Below, piece by piece: positions 19,427-27,948 of a stretch of 64,000 bases of DNA. Below the pieces are notes generated by a model. The model worked only from the letters and a program-made list of their open reading frames with translations, made no database searches and was not told the DNA's origin. Made by a program: the position numbers and the translations under genes. The stretch comes from Saprospiraceae bacterium (GTDB taxonomy: Bacteria > Bacteroidota > Bacteroidia > Chitinophagales > Saprospiraceae), in the NCBI GenBank assembly GCA_016719855.1, contig JADJYH010000004.1:1-64000 (forward strand), written 5' to 3'. Each line of letters opens with the position of its first letter. Positions within the stretch are counted from its first letter, which is position 1.

Positions 19427-20773
19427 TTAGTCTTCCGTTCCCAAATCAAAATCGTTCAAGAACCCAGTGTGGAAGTTTCCGGCACGGAAGTTCTCGTCTT
19501 TCATCAGTTTTTTGTGGAAAGGAATGGTCGTCTTGACGCCCTCCACGATGAACTCTTCGAGGGCTCGTTCCATTTTCGTGATGCACTCGTCGCGGGTGCG
19601 GGCGCGGCAGATGAGTTTTGCAATGAGGGAGTCGTAGTAGGGCGGGATGACGTATCCGGCGTACACGTGCGTGTCCACCCGGACGCCGTGGCCCTTGGCG
19701 GGGGGCAGGGAAATGATTTTACCGGGCGATGGGCGGAAGTCTCGATAAGGGTCTTCGGCGTTGATGCGGCACTCCATGGCGTGCATTTCCGGGTAGTAAT
19801 TCTTGCCGGTAATTGGCTCGCCCATGGCCACTTTCAATTGTTCTTTTATCAAATCATGGTCAATCACCTCCTCCGTCACCGGATGCTCCACCTGGATGCG
19901 GGTGTTCATTTCCATGAAGTAAAAATTGCGGTACTTGTCCACCAAGAACTCGATGGTGCCGACGCCCTCGTAGTTGATGGCCTGCCCTGCTTTGATGGCG
20001 GCATCGCCCATTTTTTGGCGAAGCTCTGGGGTCATGAAGGGTGAGGGGCTTTCTTCCACCAGTTTCTGATGGCGGCGCTGGATGCTGCACTCCCGCTCGG
20101 AGAGGTGGCAGACCGTACCGTACTGGTCACCCACTATCTGGAACTCGATGTGGCGTGGCTCTTCAATGTATTTTTCCATGTAGATGCCATCGTTGCCGAA
20201 GGAAGCCTTAGCCTCGTTGCGGGCCATGTTCCAGTTGGATTCAAAAGAGGCTTCGTCCCAAATGATGCGCATGCCCTTGCCGCCGCCGCCCGCAGTTGCC
20301 TTGATGATGACCGGGTAGCCTATCTCCTTTGCAAGGCCAATGCCCTCTTTGACATCGGTGATAAGACCGCCGGAACCGGGCACGACTGGCACACCTGCAG
20401 CAATCATGGTGGTTTTGGCGGTGATTTTGTCACCCATGGAGCGGATCTGCGAGGGCGTAGGGCCAATGAACTTGATGCCGTACTCGCCGCAGATTTCAGC
20501 GAAATCGGCATTTTCTGCCAAAAAACCATAGCCGGGATGAATGGCATCAGCGTTGGTTATTTCGGCGGCTGCCATGATACGGGGTATGTTCAGGTACGAA
20601 TCCTTGGACTGTGGAGGTCCGACGCAAACGGCTTCGTCGGCAAAGCGGACATGTAGGCTGTCAGCATCGGCGGTGGAGTAGATGGCCACCGTTTTGATGC
20701 CCATCTCGCGGCAAGTGCGTATGACTCGCAGCGCTATTTCGCCACGATTGGCTATGAGAACTTTATCGAACAT
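19427..20773 (-). CDS. accC: Acetyl-CoA carboxylase, biotin carboxylase subunit
   Basis: ATP-dependent carboxylation of biotin on AccB, the first step of fatty-acid synthesis. The 448 residues begin MFDKVLIANRGEIALRVIR. They carry the ATP-grasp loop KATAGGGGKGMR near residue 160 and the active-site region MEMNTRIQVEHPVTEE near residue 290. The frame is open further upstream through a repeat hairpin, but ATG 20773 is the family start. It follows accB after an 80-nt repeat-filled gap. Confidence 0.97.
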   Translation of the reverse strand: MFDKVLIANRGEIALRVIRTCREMGIKTVAIYSTADADSLHVRFADEAVCVGPPQSKDSYLNIPRIMAAAEITNADAIHPGYGFLAENADFAEICGEYGIKFIGPTPSQIRSMGDKITAKTTMIAAGVPVVPGSGGLITDVKEGIGLAKEIGYPVIIKATAGGGGKGMRIIWDEASFESNWNMARNEAKASFGNDGIYMEKYIEEPRHIEFQIVGDQYGTVCHLSERECSIQRRHQKLVEESPSPFMTPELRQKMGDAAIKAGQAINYEGVGTIEFLVDKYRNFYFMEMNTRIQVEHPVTEEVIDHDLIKEQLKVAMGEPITGKNYYPEMHAMECRINAEDPYRDFRPSPGKIISLPPAKGHGVRVDTHVYAGYVIPPYYDSLIAKLICRARTRDECITKMERALEEFIVEGVKTTIPFHKKLMKDENFRAGNFHTGFLNDFDLGTED

Positions 20774-20779
20774 AAATTC

Positions 20780-20848
20780 AGGTATGAGGTATGAGGCATG
20801 GGGTATGAGGTGGTGACGTGCATACCTCATGCCTCATACTTCATACCT
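20780..20848. repeat. Heptamer inverted repeat between accB and accC
   Basis: The left arm (20780-20811) runs GGTATGA GGTATGA GGCATGG GGTATGA. The right arm (20821-20848) runs CATACCT CATGCCT CATACTT CATACCT. Both arms keep strict 7-nt spacing. It fills almost the whole intergenic gap. Confidence 0.88.
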
Positions 20849-20853
20849 AAGAA

Positions 20854-21381
20854 TTAATCCGGCTCTACGAGGAAAAGCACTTGGTCGTATTCAACAGGTT
20901 GGGCATTGTCAACCATTACCTTGACGATGGTGCCACTGATTTCGCTTTCAATTTCGTTGAAAAGCTTCATGGCTTCGATGATGCATACGACGTCGCCTTT
21001 TTTGACTTTCTGCCCAATTTCAACATAGGATGGCTTCTCTGGGTTGGCAGAGCGGTAGAAAGTGCCCACCATTGGCGACTTGATTTCTTTGTAGACTTGA
21101 CCAGTAGGTTGAGCTGGTTTGGCAGCAGCTTCGGAAGGTTTCTCGGAGGCTGCTTCTGCTGCCGGGGCTGGAGACGCAGCGGGAACCAGGCTTGCTGGCG
21201 CAGGGCTGCCCATGGTAGGCGCTGCCATTTGAATTGGCGCTGCGACAACGTGCGCTGTTTTTGTGTCGCGATACAATGCCGTCCGGATGGAGAGTTTGAA
21301 ATCGCCCTCCTCCATCTTGAACTCGGCCAGGTTGGACTTGTTGAGGAGCCGGATAAGCTCCTGGATTTCCTGAAAAGTCAT
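20854..21381 (-). CDS. accB: Acetyl-CoA carboxylase, biotin carboxyl carrier protein
   Basis: Carries biotin between AccC and the carboxyltransferase. The 175 residues consist of an N-terminal domain (MTFQEIQELIRLLNKSNL), an Ala/Pro-rich linker about 65-100, and the C-terminal biotinyl domain with EAMKLFNE (biotin-lysine 139). The family start is ATG 21381, although the frame extends 25 codons upstream. It is third in the fabH-efp-accB-accC cluster. Confidence 0.96.
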   Translation of the reverse strand: MTFQEIQELIRLLNKSNLAEFKMEEGDFKLSIRTALYRDTKTAHVVAAPIQMAAPTMGSPAPASLVPAASPAPAAEAASEKPSEAAAKPAQPTGQVYKEIKSPMVGTFYRSANPEKPSYVEIGQKVKKGDVVCIIEAMKLFNEIESEISGTIVKVMVDNAQPVEYDQVLFLVEPD

Positions 21382-21476
21382 ATTTTTCGTTTTAGGTTCG
21401 GCAGCTGGTGGACGGTTGATGATGGGCGGCCATTGCGCAAGCAAGCCCATCGTCAATCGTTTGCGGCCTGCCGCTG

Positions 21477-22037
21477 TTATGCTCTTCCCATGTATTCACC
21501 GGTGGTGGTGTCCACTTTGATTTTTTCACCAGTATTGATAAAAAGCGGCACTTTCACCTCTGCACCTGTGTCCACTGTGGCGGGTTTGTAGGTGTTGGTG
21601 GCAGTATCTCCTTTGATGCCGGGTTCCGTGTAGGTGATTTCCACCACGACCATTGCCGGCATTTCAAGGGTTAGTGGCGCATCGTTGGCGGAGTTGAACA
21701 GTACATCCACCACCATGCCTTCCTGCAAAAATTGTGGGCTGACGATAAGGCTTTCTTCAAGGGCAACCTGGTTATAATCGTCCATGTTCATGAAGTTGTA
21801 GCCCATTTCGTCTTTATAGAGGTACTGGAACTTACGCCTTTCCACCCTTATTTCGGTGATGGCGTGGCCAGAAGGCCAAGTACGGTCAATCACTTTGCCC
21901 TTGGTCAAGGACTTTAGCTTGGTGCGCACGAAGGCTGGGCCTTTGCCTGGTTTAACGTGCTGGAATTCGACTACGGTCCAAATATCACTGTCCATGTCCA
22001 TGCACAAGCCGTTTCGTATATCGGAAGTAGTTGCCAT
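21477..22037 (-). CDS. efp: Translation elongation factor P
   Basis: Relieves ribosome stalling at polyproline. The 186 residues start MATTSDIRNGLCMDMDSDIW. The tip loop PGKGPAFVRTKLKSL holds the lysine that is modified in some bacteria; no modification gene is nearby. The OB domains and the C-terminal motif ending KVDTTTGEYMGRA are typical. It stands between fabH and accB on the same strand. Confidence 0.96.
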   Translation of the reverse strand: MATTSDIRNGLCMDMDSDIWTVVEFQHVKPGKGPAFVRTKLKSLTKGKVIDRTWPSGHAITEIRVERRKFQYLYKDEMGYNFMNMDDYNQVALEESLIVSPQFLQEGMVVDVLFNSANDAPLTLEMPAMVVVEITYTEPGIKGDTATNTYKPATVDTGAEVKVPLFINTGEKIKVDTTTGEYMGRA

Positions 22038-22104
22038 TGAGTTTTTAAATTAAATGATGAAAAATAAATGGGTGCTTTGAAAAACGGCGCAAAGGTATAA
22101 AAAT

Positions 22105-22176
22105 GGTTTTAGGTTTCATTGGTTTCAGGTTTAACGGCAAGTCCTTGATGAAACCTGAAACCCTGAACCTGAAACC
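22105..22176. repeat. Inverted repeat between fabH and efp
   Basis: The left arm (22105-22132) is made of GGTTTCA-like units; the right arm (22151-22176) is AAACCTGAAACCCTGAACCT and a further unit. It follows the fabH stop on the minus strand at once. Confidence 0.75.
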
Positions 22177-22177
22177 C

Positions 22178-23167
22178 CTAATACGCCCATTTCACCCAAA
22201 TCGCCCCCCAAGTATACCCCCCGCCGAATGCGGTCAGTATCAGGTTGTCGCCTTTTTTGAGCTGACTTTCCCATTCCCAAAGACAAAGTGGTATCGTAGC
22301 AGCGGTCGTGTTGCCGTATTTGTTGATGTTCACCATGACTTTTTCCATTGGAAAATCGGCCATGCTGGACACAGACTCGATGATGCGCAGGTTGGCTTGG
22401 TGAGGCACCACCCAAGCGATGTCGTCGGCAGAAAGGCCGTTTTTCTTCATCACCTCCTTCACCACGCCGGCCATGCCCGACACGGCTGCCTTGTAAACTG
22501 GCCGCCCGTTTTGATAGATATAATGCTCCTTGGCGTCCACAGTTTCATGGCTGGCTGGTTTGAGGGAGCCGCCTGCCCGCTGGTACAGGTTTTCGGCGCC
22601 GCTGCCATCGGAGTGCAGCACCGAGTCCATGATGCCGTTGCCATCCGAGGATGGTTCGAGCAGCACCGCCCCGCCTGCATCGCCGAAAAGGATACAAGTG
22701 GCCCGGTCGGTGTAGTCAACGATGGAGGACATCTTGTCGGCTCCGACGACGATGACTTTCTTGCACATGCCTGAATTGATGTACTGTGCGCCCGTGGTCA
22801 ATGCGAACAGGAAGCCTGAACATGCAGCGCCCACATCAAAAGTGAAGGCATTTTTCAATCCTGTTTGGTGCGCAATCAGGTTGGCGGTATCGGGGAACAT
22901 CATGTCCGGGGTGACGGTGGCACAAATTAGCAGTTCCACGTCTTCGGGCTTGGTGCCTGTTTTCTCCAATAGGCCGTTCACGGCCTGTATGCCAAGGTAA
23001 GATGTGGCAAGTCCTTCACCCTTTAAAATCCGGCGCTCCCGGATGCCAGTGCGAGAAACAACCCACTCGTCGTTGGTGTCAACCATTTTTTCCAACTCAG
23101 CATTCGTGAGCACATAATCCGGCACGTAGGCGTGGATTCCAGTAATTGCTGCTCGTGTATTCGTCAT
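22178..23167 (-). CDS. fabH: 3-oxoacyl-[acyl-carrier-protein] synthase III
   Basis: Starts fatty-acid synthesis by condensing acetyl-CoA (or a branched starter) with malonyl-ACP. The 329 residues carry the full triad: Cys116 in DVGAACSGFL, the histidine in VVPHQANLRII and the asparagine in KYGNTTAATIP. It is the first gene of the lipid/EF-P cluster in this window. The usual upstream partners plsX and rpmF are not here: the divergent nadD lies upstream. Confidence 0.97.
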   Translation of the reverse strand: MTNTRAAITGIHAYVPDYVLTNAELEKMVDTNDEWVVSRTGIRERRILKGEGLATSYLGIQAVNGLLEKTGTKPEDVELLICATVTPDMMFPDTANLIAHQTGLKNAFTFDVGAACSGFLFALTTGAQYINSGMCKKVIVVGADKMSSIVDYTDRATCILFGDAGGAVLLEPSSDGNGIMDSVLHSDGSGAENLYQRAGGSLKPASHETVDAKEHYIYQNGRPVYKAAVSGMAGVVKEVMKKNGLSADDIAWVVPHQANLRIIESVSSMADFPMEKVMVNINKYGNTTAATIPLCLWEWESQLKKGDNLILTAFGGGYTWGAIWVKWAY

Positions 23168-23338
23168 AGTTTAATACGGTTCGTTATTTTTATGTTGTGT
23201 TTGGAGGGGGAAGGAAACTGCTATCTTGCAGCCTGAAAAGCGGGGCAAGGTAAGGATAATTCGGATTTTTGCTTTCTGAATTTCTTCTCCACCCTTTAGT
23301 TTCAATCATTCCACCATTCATTCATTCGCTCATTGCCA

Positions 23339-23917
23339 ATGAAAATCGGCTTGTTTTTCGGCTCGTTCAATCCAGTTCACGTTGGCCACATGATAATCGC
23401 CAACTACATGGCCACCCGTACCGACCTTCAACAGGTTTGGCTGGTCGTTAGCCCCCAAAACCCGCTCAAGCCCAAGGCCGCACTGGCCAAAGACCACGAC
23501 CGCCTGCACCTCGTCCAACTAGCGGTAGGGGACAACCCCGTGCTACGGGCTTCCAATATCGAGTTTGGTCTTCCGAAGCCATCCTACACCATTGACACAC
23601 TTGCATTTTTGAGGGAAAAACATCCCACCAAGCAGTTCGTGCTCATCATGGGCGGCGACAACCTTGCCACCATCAACAAATGGAAAAACTACGAAATCCT
23701 GTTGCGGGACTATGAGATTTATCTCTACAAGCGCCCCAACGTCGAACTTGGCGAATTCGCCGACTACCCCAACATCCGCCACTTCGAAGCGCCAATGCTC
23801 GACATCTCGGCCACGTACATCCGCCAGTGCATCAGGGAGGGCAAATCGGTGCAGTACCTGCTGCCCGATGCGGTGTTCCAGTACTTGGAGGCCAGCAATT
23901 TTTACAAGAATTCATAA
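23339..23917 (+). CDS. nadD: Nicotinate-nucleotide adenylyltransferase
   Basis: Adenylates nicotinate mononucleotide in NAD synthesis. The 192 residues have the nucleotidyltransferase motif GSFNPVHVGHM (HxGH) at residues 8-18 and a DISATYIRQCIREGK motif near 155, matching ISSTxIR. The start is ATG 23339; a TTG two codons upstream adds nothing. It is divergent from fabH; the 171-nt gap contains CATTCAT-type short repeats just before the start. Confidence 0.94.
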   Translation: MKIGLFFGSFNPVHVGHMIIANYMATRTDLQQVWLVVSPQNPLKPKAALAKDHDRLHLVQLAVGDNPVLRASNIEFGLPKPSYTIDTLAFLREKHPTKQFVLIMGGDNLATINKWKNYEILLRDYEIYLYKRPNVELGEFADYPNIRHFEAPMLDISATYIRQCIREGKSVQYLLPDAVFQYLEASNFYKNS

Positions 23918-23962
23918 GCCAATCGAATAGCCCAATCACTCAACATCTCAATTGTATCCACC

Positions 23963-24565
23963 TTGCTCCCCGTCCATTTCTACACCCGTCCCGACGTCGT
24001 GCAAGTCGCCAAAGACCTGCTCGGTAAGTACCTCGTCACCAGCTTTGACGGGCAATTGACCGCTGGCAAAATCGTGGAAACGGAAGCCTACCGTGCGCCC
24101 GACGACCGCGCCTGCCACGCCTTCGGCAACCGCCGCACCGCCCGTACGGAGGTCATGTTCCAGGAAGGAGGGCGGGCTTATGTCTATCTGTGTTACGGCA
24201 TCCACCACCTTTTCAATGTGGTGACGGGGCCGGAGGACATGGCCCATGCCGTGCTGGTACGTGCCGTTCAACCCATTGACAACGTGGATATTATGCTCGA
24301 ACGACGGAGCTTATCCCGCTTGGAGCGCAAACTGACGGCAGGCCCCGGCGCACTTTCGCAGGCACTCGGCATCAGTACCGGGCACAGCGGCCTCAGCCTG
24401 CTCGACCCCACCAGCAATATTTGGATTGAAGACCGTGGCGAAGTTGTTATTGAGGAAAATATCGTGGCCAGCCCAAGAGTTGGCGTCGGCTTCGCCGGAG
24501 CGTGTGCAGTGTGGCCGTGGCGCTTTCGCATCGCAGGGTCGTCCTGGACAAGTCCGGCGAGGTGA
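23963..24565 (+). CDS. mpg: 3-methyladenine DNA glycosylase, AAG/MPG type
   Basis: Removes alkylated or deaminated purines from DNA. The 200 residues match the AAG fold: ARDLLGKYLV-like start (AKDLLGKYLVTSF), catalytic IVETEAYRAPDDRACHAF near residue 38, YVYLCYGIHHLFNVVTG near residue 75, LTAGPGALSQALGI, and ASPRVGVGFAG near the end. No ATG is available; TTG 23963 fits best, giving a 45-nt gap after nadD, probably the same transcript. Its C-terminus WPWRFRIAGSSWTSPAR fits the family without a frameshift. Confidence 0.88.
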   Translation: MLPVHFYTRPDVVQVAKDLLGKYLVTSFDGQLTAGKIVETEAYRAPDDRACHAFGNRRTARTEVMFQEGGRAYVYLCYGIHHLFNVVTGPEDMAHAVLVRAVQPIDNVDIMLERRSLSRLERKLTAGPGALSQALGISTGHSGLSLLDPTSNIWIEDRGEVVIEENIVASPRVGVGFAGACAVWPWRFRIAGSSWTSPAR

Positions 24566-24650
24566 GTTGGCAGTTCGACAGTTGGCAGTTGGCAGTTGAG
24601 AACACGGAAGCAGCCCCTGACTGCTAACTGCCAACTGTCGAACTGCCAAC
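24566..24650. repeat. Perfect-arm inverted repeat between two convergent glycosylase genes
   Basis: Arms 24566-24590 and 24626-24650 are 25-nt exact reverse complements built from AGTTGGC units, with one extra unit beyond the left arm. It lies between the stops of mpg and the AlkA-like gene and could stop transcription from both sides. Confidence 0.9.
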
Positions 24651-24651
24651 T

Positions 24652-25257
24652 TTAAGCCCCATCCTTGTGCCGCCACAGGTACAGGCAAGCGTAGGAGCGG
24701 TAGGGTTGCCAAATCGTGGCGATTTCGTTCATTTTTTGGTGCATGGCCTTGCCAGTTTCCGTGACATCGTACAGTCCGGCAATGGCCATACGGATGCCGA
24801 GGTCGTCGAGCGGGAGCACGTCGGGGCGGCTGAGGGAGAACATAAGAATCATCTCCACTGTCCATTTCCCCACGCCTTTTATTTGGGTCAAATATTGGAT
24901 GATTTCGTCGTTGCCCATGTCGCTCCAGTCTTTTTCGAGGAGGTTTTCCTGCTGGAAAAAATCAGCGACGTTTTGGAGGTACGCAGCTTTTTGCCTAGAA
25001 AGCCCGACGGTTCGCAGTGTCTCGATATCCTTGGCAAGCAGCAGTTCGGGGTGCGGCTGACCATCGGGGAACAATGCGATGAAACGCCCTGCAATGACGT
25101 TGGCCACCTTGGTGGAAAGCTGCTGGCTGATGATGGACCCCAGCAAGTCGAGGTACACGCCCTTCGAGTTGACGGACAGCTCCCGGAAAGGGATTTTTTC
25201 CACCAGATTTTTCATGGTAGGGTCTTGCGATAGGTGTCGGATGATAGTGGTTTGCAT
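24652..25257 (-). CDS. DNA-3-methyladenine glycosylase II (AlkA-like, HhH-GPD)
   Basis: Removes 3-methyladenine and other alkylated bases. The 201 residues hold the helix-hairpin-helix QIKGVGKWTVEMILMF and the catalytic aspartate in VLPLDDLGIRMA. QLSTKVANVIAGRF near residue 45 is typical. The short length matches single-domain AlkA relatives rather than the 282-residue E. coli enzyme. It faces mpg, a glycosylase with overlapping substrates but an unrelated fold. Confidence 0.9.
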   Translation of the reverse strand: MQTTIIRHLSQDPTMKNLVEKIPFRELSVNSKGVYLDLLGSIISQQLSTKVANVIAGRFIALFPDGQPHPELLLAKDIETLRTVGLSRQKAAYLQNVADFFQQENLLEKDWSDMGNDEIIQYLTQIKGVGKWTVEMILMFSLSRPDVLPLDDLGIRMAIAGLYDVTETGKAMHQKMNEIATIWQPYRSYACLYLWRHKDGA

Positions 25258-25462
25258 AGGTTTTAACTAATTTTGGACAGCGCAGAGCGGTTCTGCGACG
25301 GCACAAGTTAAGTGGCGAAAATGGTCTTGCCGAAAGTTTTTTCACAAAAAAATCAAGCTAAATTCCTTTTGGCTTGAGATATTTTATTGAACTTGGCCGC
25401 CACAATTGAAGTCCACCAGGACAGGCTATCGTGGCCAAACCAAATATTTGCCAAAAAAGCAT

Positions 25463-25470
25463 TAATTTTG
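25463..25470 (+). promoter_or_regulatory. -7 promoter box before a 33-codon ORF
   Basis: TAATTTTG matches TAnnTTTG, about 80 nt before the small ORF at 25553. The rest of 25258-25552 is AT-rich and shows no gene. Confidence 0.35.
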
Positions 25471-25552
25471 CGGGCAAAAATTGTGGAACTGTTATGCGCT
25501 AGGAATCTTGTAGCGAAGAAAAATTGAACAAGAACAAAAAACAAACGGCACT

Positions 25553-25654
25553 ATGTTGATTGTCTACATTGCGCTCGGCGCATTTATCCTTGGAGGGGTT
25601 ATTTTTCTTGCCCTTGGTTTTAATCCACAGCGGAGTAGCCGTAAATGGTATTGA
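25553..25654 (+). CDS. Putative 33-residue single-span membrane peptide
   Basis: ATG to TGA gives MLIVYIALGAFILGGVIFLA followed by LGFNPQRSSRKWY: one hydrophobic helix and a basic tail. The sequence looks selected because the helix is uninterrupted and followed by positive charges, as in many small membrane proteins. I recognise no family. A promoter-like box lies upstream and the epimerase gene is 215 nt downstream. Confidence 0.4.
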   Translation: MLIVYIALGAFILGGVIFLALGFNPQRSSRKWY

Positions 25655-25869
25655 ATCAACGCTTGTGACCAAACAAGCTATTACTAGTTGATTTTCAACA
25701 CATTTCAAGTACTTCATTTTATGGCGCAGGGCGTGTTGTTGCCCAATTTGCTACGCCGTTTTGAGGCTCCGGGCCATGAACCCTCTTCCATATATCACGT
25801 TTGCTATTTGGCTCATGCAAGCACAAATTTTATGCTTACCTTTTCCGGCCTGAGCAACTATTTTCCAAA

Positions 25870-26910
25870 ATGTCAACAAAAAAAATCCTGATAACGGGCG
25901 CCACTGGCTTCATCGGCTCCTACCTCGTGCGGTATTTGCTGCAGCAGGGCCACTCCAACCTGCGCTGCACACGCCAGCAGAACAGCTCCCTGGCCCTGTT
26001 GAAAGACGCCGCCGACAAGGTGGAATGGGCGAATGCCGACCTGTTGGACATACCAGCCCTTGAGGAGGCGATGCAGGGCGTTGAGCAGGTCTATCATTGC
26101 GCTGCTATTGTCTCATTTCACGAAAAGGACAACCGCAACATGCTGAAAATCAACAGAGAAGGCACGGCCAACGTCGTCAACCTCGCCCTTGATTTCGGTA
26201 TTGAAAAACTGGTGCATGTCAGCTCCGTCGCTGCCATTGGCCGTAAGCCCAACGACCCCACCATTGACGAACAGACCACCTGGCAAGACGCTGAATACAA
26301 CAGCCCCTATGGCGTCAGTAAACACTGGGCGGAGATGGAAGTGTGGCGGGGCATCGCCGAGGGGCTTAACGCCGTCATCGTTAACCCGGCCAACGTGCTG
26401 GGTAGTGGCTTTTGGAAGGGACGAACGAGCACCGGGCAGATTTTTCACAATATCTGGAAGGGACTGCGGTTCCACCCGCTCGGCACCAGTGGCTTCGTGG
26501 ACGTGCGGGATGTGGTGCGGTTCATGGTGCTGCTGATGGAGAGCGAAGTCAGCGGAGAGCGTTTCATCCTCAGTGCCGAGAGCCTGCCTTTCAAGCGGTT
26601 ATTTGATGAAATAGCAGCCTCGGTGGATGTGGGACCGCCGACGATTCCCGTCACCCCGCTCATCCGGGAGGTGGCTTGGCGGGTGGCTTGGCTATCCTCC
26701 AAAATCACGGGGCAGCCCCCCTTCATCACCAAGCAAACGGCCCGCTCCAGTGCCCGAACGTTTTTTTACGACAACCGAAAGTCGCTGACTGTTTTCCCGT
26801 TTCAGTACACCCCCGTTTCGCAGACAGTGCAGGAGACCGGGGCGCAATTTTTGCGGAACGCAAAGAAGGATTTTGAGCCGGACGTGCTGCCGTTTGGGGT
26901 TGGAAATTAG
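25870..26910 (+). CDS. NAD-dependent epimerase/dehydratase family protein
   Basis: An extended short-chain dehydrogenase of 346 residues. The Rossmann motif ILITGATGFIGSYLV is at residues 6-20, the catalytic YxxxK is YGVSK in NSPYGVSKHWAEME near residue 152, and the serine is in VHVSSVAAIG near 118. The substrate cannot be told; relatives act on nucleotide sugars, flavonoids or sterol-like compounds. I chose ATG 25870 over an upstream in-frame start. No sugar-biosynthesis cluster surrounds it. Confidence 0.88.
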   Translation: MSTKKILITGATGFIGSYLVRYLLQQGHSNLRCTRQQNSSLALLKDAADKVEWANADLLDIPALEEAMQGVEQVYHCAAIVSFHEKDNRNMLKINREGTANVVNLALDFGIEKLVHVSSVAAIGRKPNDPTIDEQTTWQDAEYNSPYGVSKHWAEMEVWRGIAEGLNAVIVNPANVLGSGFWKGRTSTGQIFHNIWKGLRFHPLGTSGFVDVRDVVRFMVLLMESEVSGERFILSAESLPFKRLFDEIAASVDVGPPTIPVTPLIREVAWRVAWLSSKITGQPPFITKQTARSSARTFFYDNRKSLTVFPFQYTPVSQTVQETGAQFLRNAKKDFEPDVLPFGVGN

Positions 26911-27014
26911 GAATTAATATCTGGGCAGTTTGTCAGTGAGGGTTTCGTTAAGATTCGATTTACTGGCATGAAGCTTCAATTCCCCAATTTCCATTAATTC
27001 CCCAATTTCCATTT
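26899..27014. repeat. Repeat-rich spacer after the epimerase gene
   Basis: ATTCCCC/AATTTCC units are tandemly repeated at 26978-27012. An inverted relative, GGTTGGAAATTAGGAATTAA, lies at the gene end (26898-26917). The two form a long imperfect hairpin. Confidence 0.6.
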
Positions 27015-27128
27015 TTTGGCGACCACATTATTTTTTCATCGGCCTTTTCTTGTGTACGTTTGTTTCCTTTTTGAAAAACAGCGACTCCCGCAATTGCCAC
27101 GGAGCATAGTTTTTTTTAACGTAACTGA

Positions 27129-27875
27129 ATGATTTCAAACCTGTTATACCATATTGGCCGCTATATTTTGCTGCTTCGACAGACCTTTTCCAGGCCCGAA
27201 AACCTCGGCATGTACTGGAAGGAAACAATGCGGCAGATGGAGGACATCGGAATCGGGTCGCTCATCATCGTGGCACTGATTTCAGTGTTCATGGGAGCGG
27301 TAGCGGCGGTGCAGTTTTCCTACCAGTTGGATGGCACGCTGGTGCCCCAGTGGTACATCGGGTACATCGTGCGTGACCTAGCCATTATCGAGTCGGCCCC
27401 AACCATCACCTGCCTGGTACTTGCAGGCAAGGTGGGCTCCAACATGGCCGCTGAACTTGGCACCATGCGCCAAAAGGAGCATATTGACGCCATGGAACTG
27501 ATGGGCGTGAACACGGCAGCGTACCTGATTTTACCGAAAATAATTGCTGCGCTTTTCATGATTCCGCTGCTGGTCACGCTGTCGGCCTACGTGGCCATTG
27601 GCGGTGGCTACTTGGCCACGGTGCCAGTTGGCACACTCTCGTCTGACGATTATGAGCGGGGCCTACGGGCTTTCTTTCTGCCACACAATGTGACCATGAT
27701 GTACGTGAAAGCAGTGGTTTTTGCCTTCATTCTTACTACTGTGCCGTGTTTTCAGGGCTACTTCGTGAAGGGCGGCAATATCGAGCTTGGCAAGGCCAGC
27801 ACTAACGCTGTGGTGTTCAGCAATATCTTGATTCTCCTATCTGACTACATGATTGCCGTGTTGCTTACGGGGTGA
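27129..27875 (+). CDS. mlaE: MlaE-type ABC transporter permease
   Basis: The permease of the phospholipid/MCE transport system that keeps outer-membrane lipid asymmetry. The 248 residues have about five membrane segments. Family motifs are EDIGIGSLIIVALISVFMG, the region ESAPTITCLVLAGKVGSNMA and ELGTMRQKEHIDAMELMGV. It is followed after 73 nt by the matching ATPase. The MCE protein (MlaD) that normally completes the set is not in the window. Confidence 0.92.
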   Translation: MISNLLYHIGRYILLLRQTFSRPENLGMYWKETMRQMEDIGIGSLIIVALISVFMGAVAAVQFSYQLDGTLVPQWYIGYIVRDLAIIESAPTITCLVLAGKVGSNMAAELGTMRQKEHIDAMELMGVNTAAYLILPKIIAALFMIPLLVTLSAYVAIGGGYLATVPVGTLSSDDYERGLRAFFLPHNVTMMYVKAVVFAFILTTVPCFQGYFVKGGNIELGKASTNAVVFSNILILLSDYMIAVLLTG

Positions 27876-27948
27876 AACGATTACGATTTTTGATTGGCGA
27901 CTTACGATTGGCGGGCTGCGAAATTGCAGGATTTTAATTTTTTAAACG

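Noticed and set aside
19362..20848. CRISPR array or repeat-spacer structure
   Set aside because: The repeats are 7-nt tandem units forming hairpins, without spacers of constant length and without cas genes.
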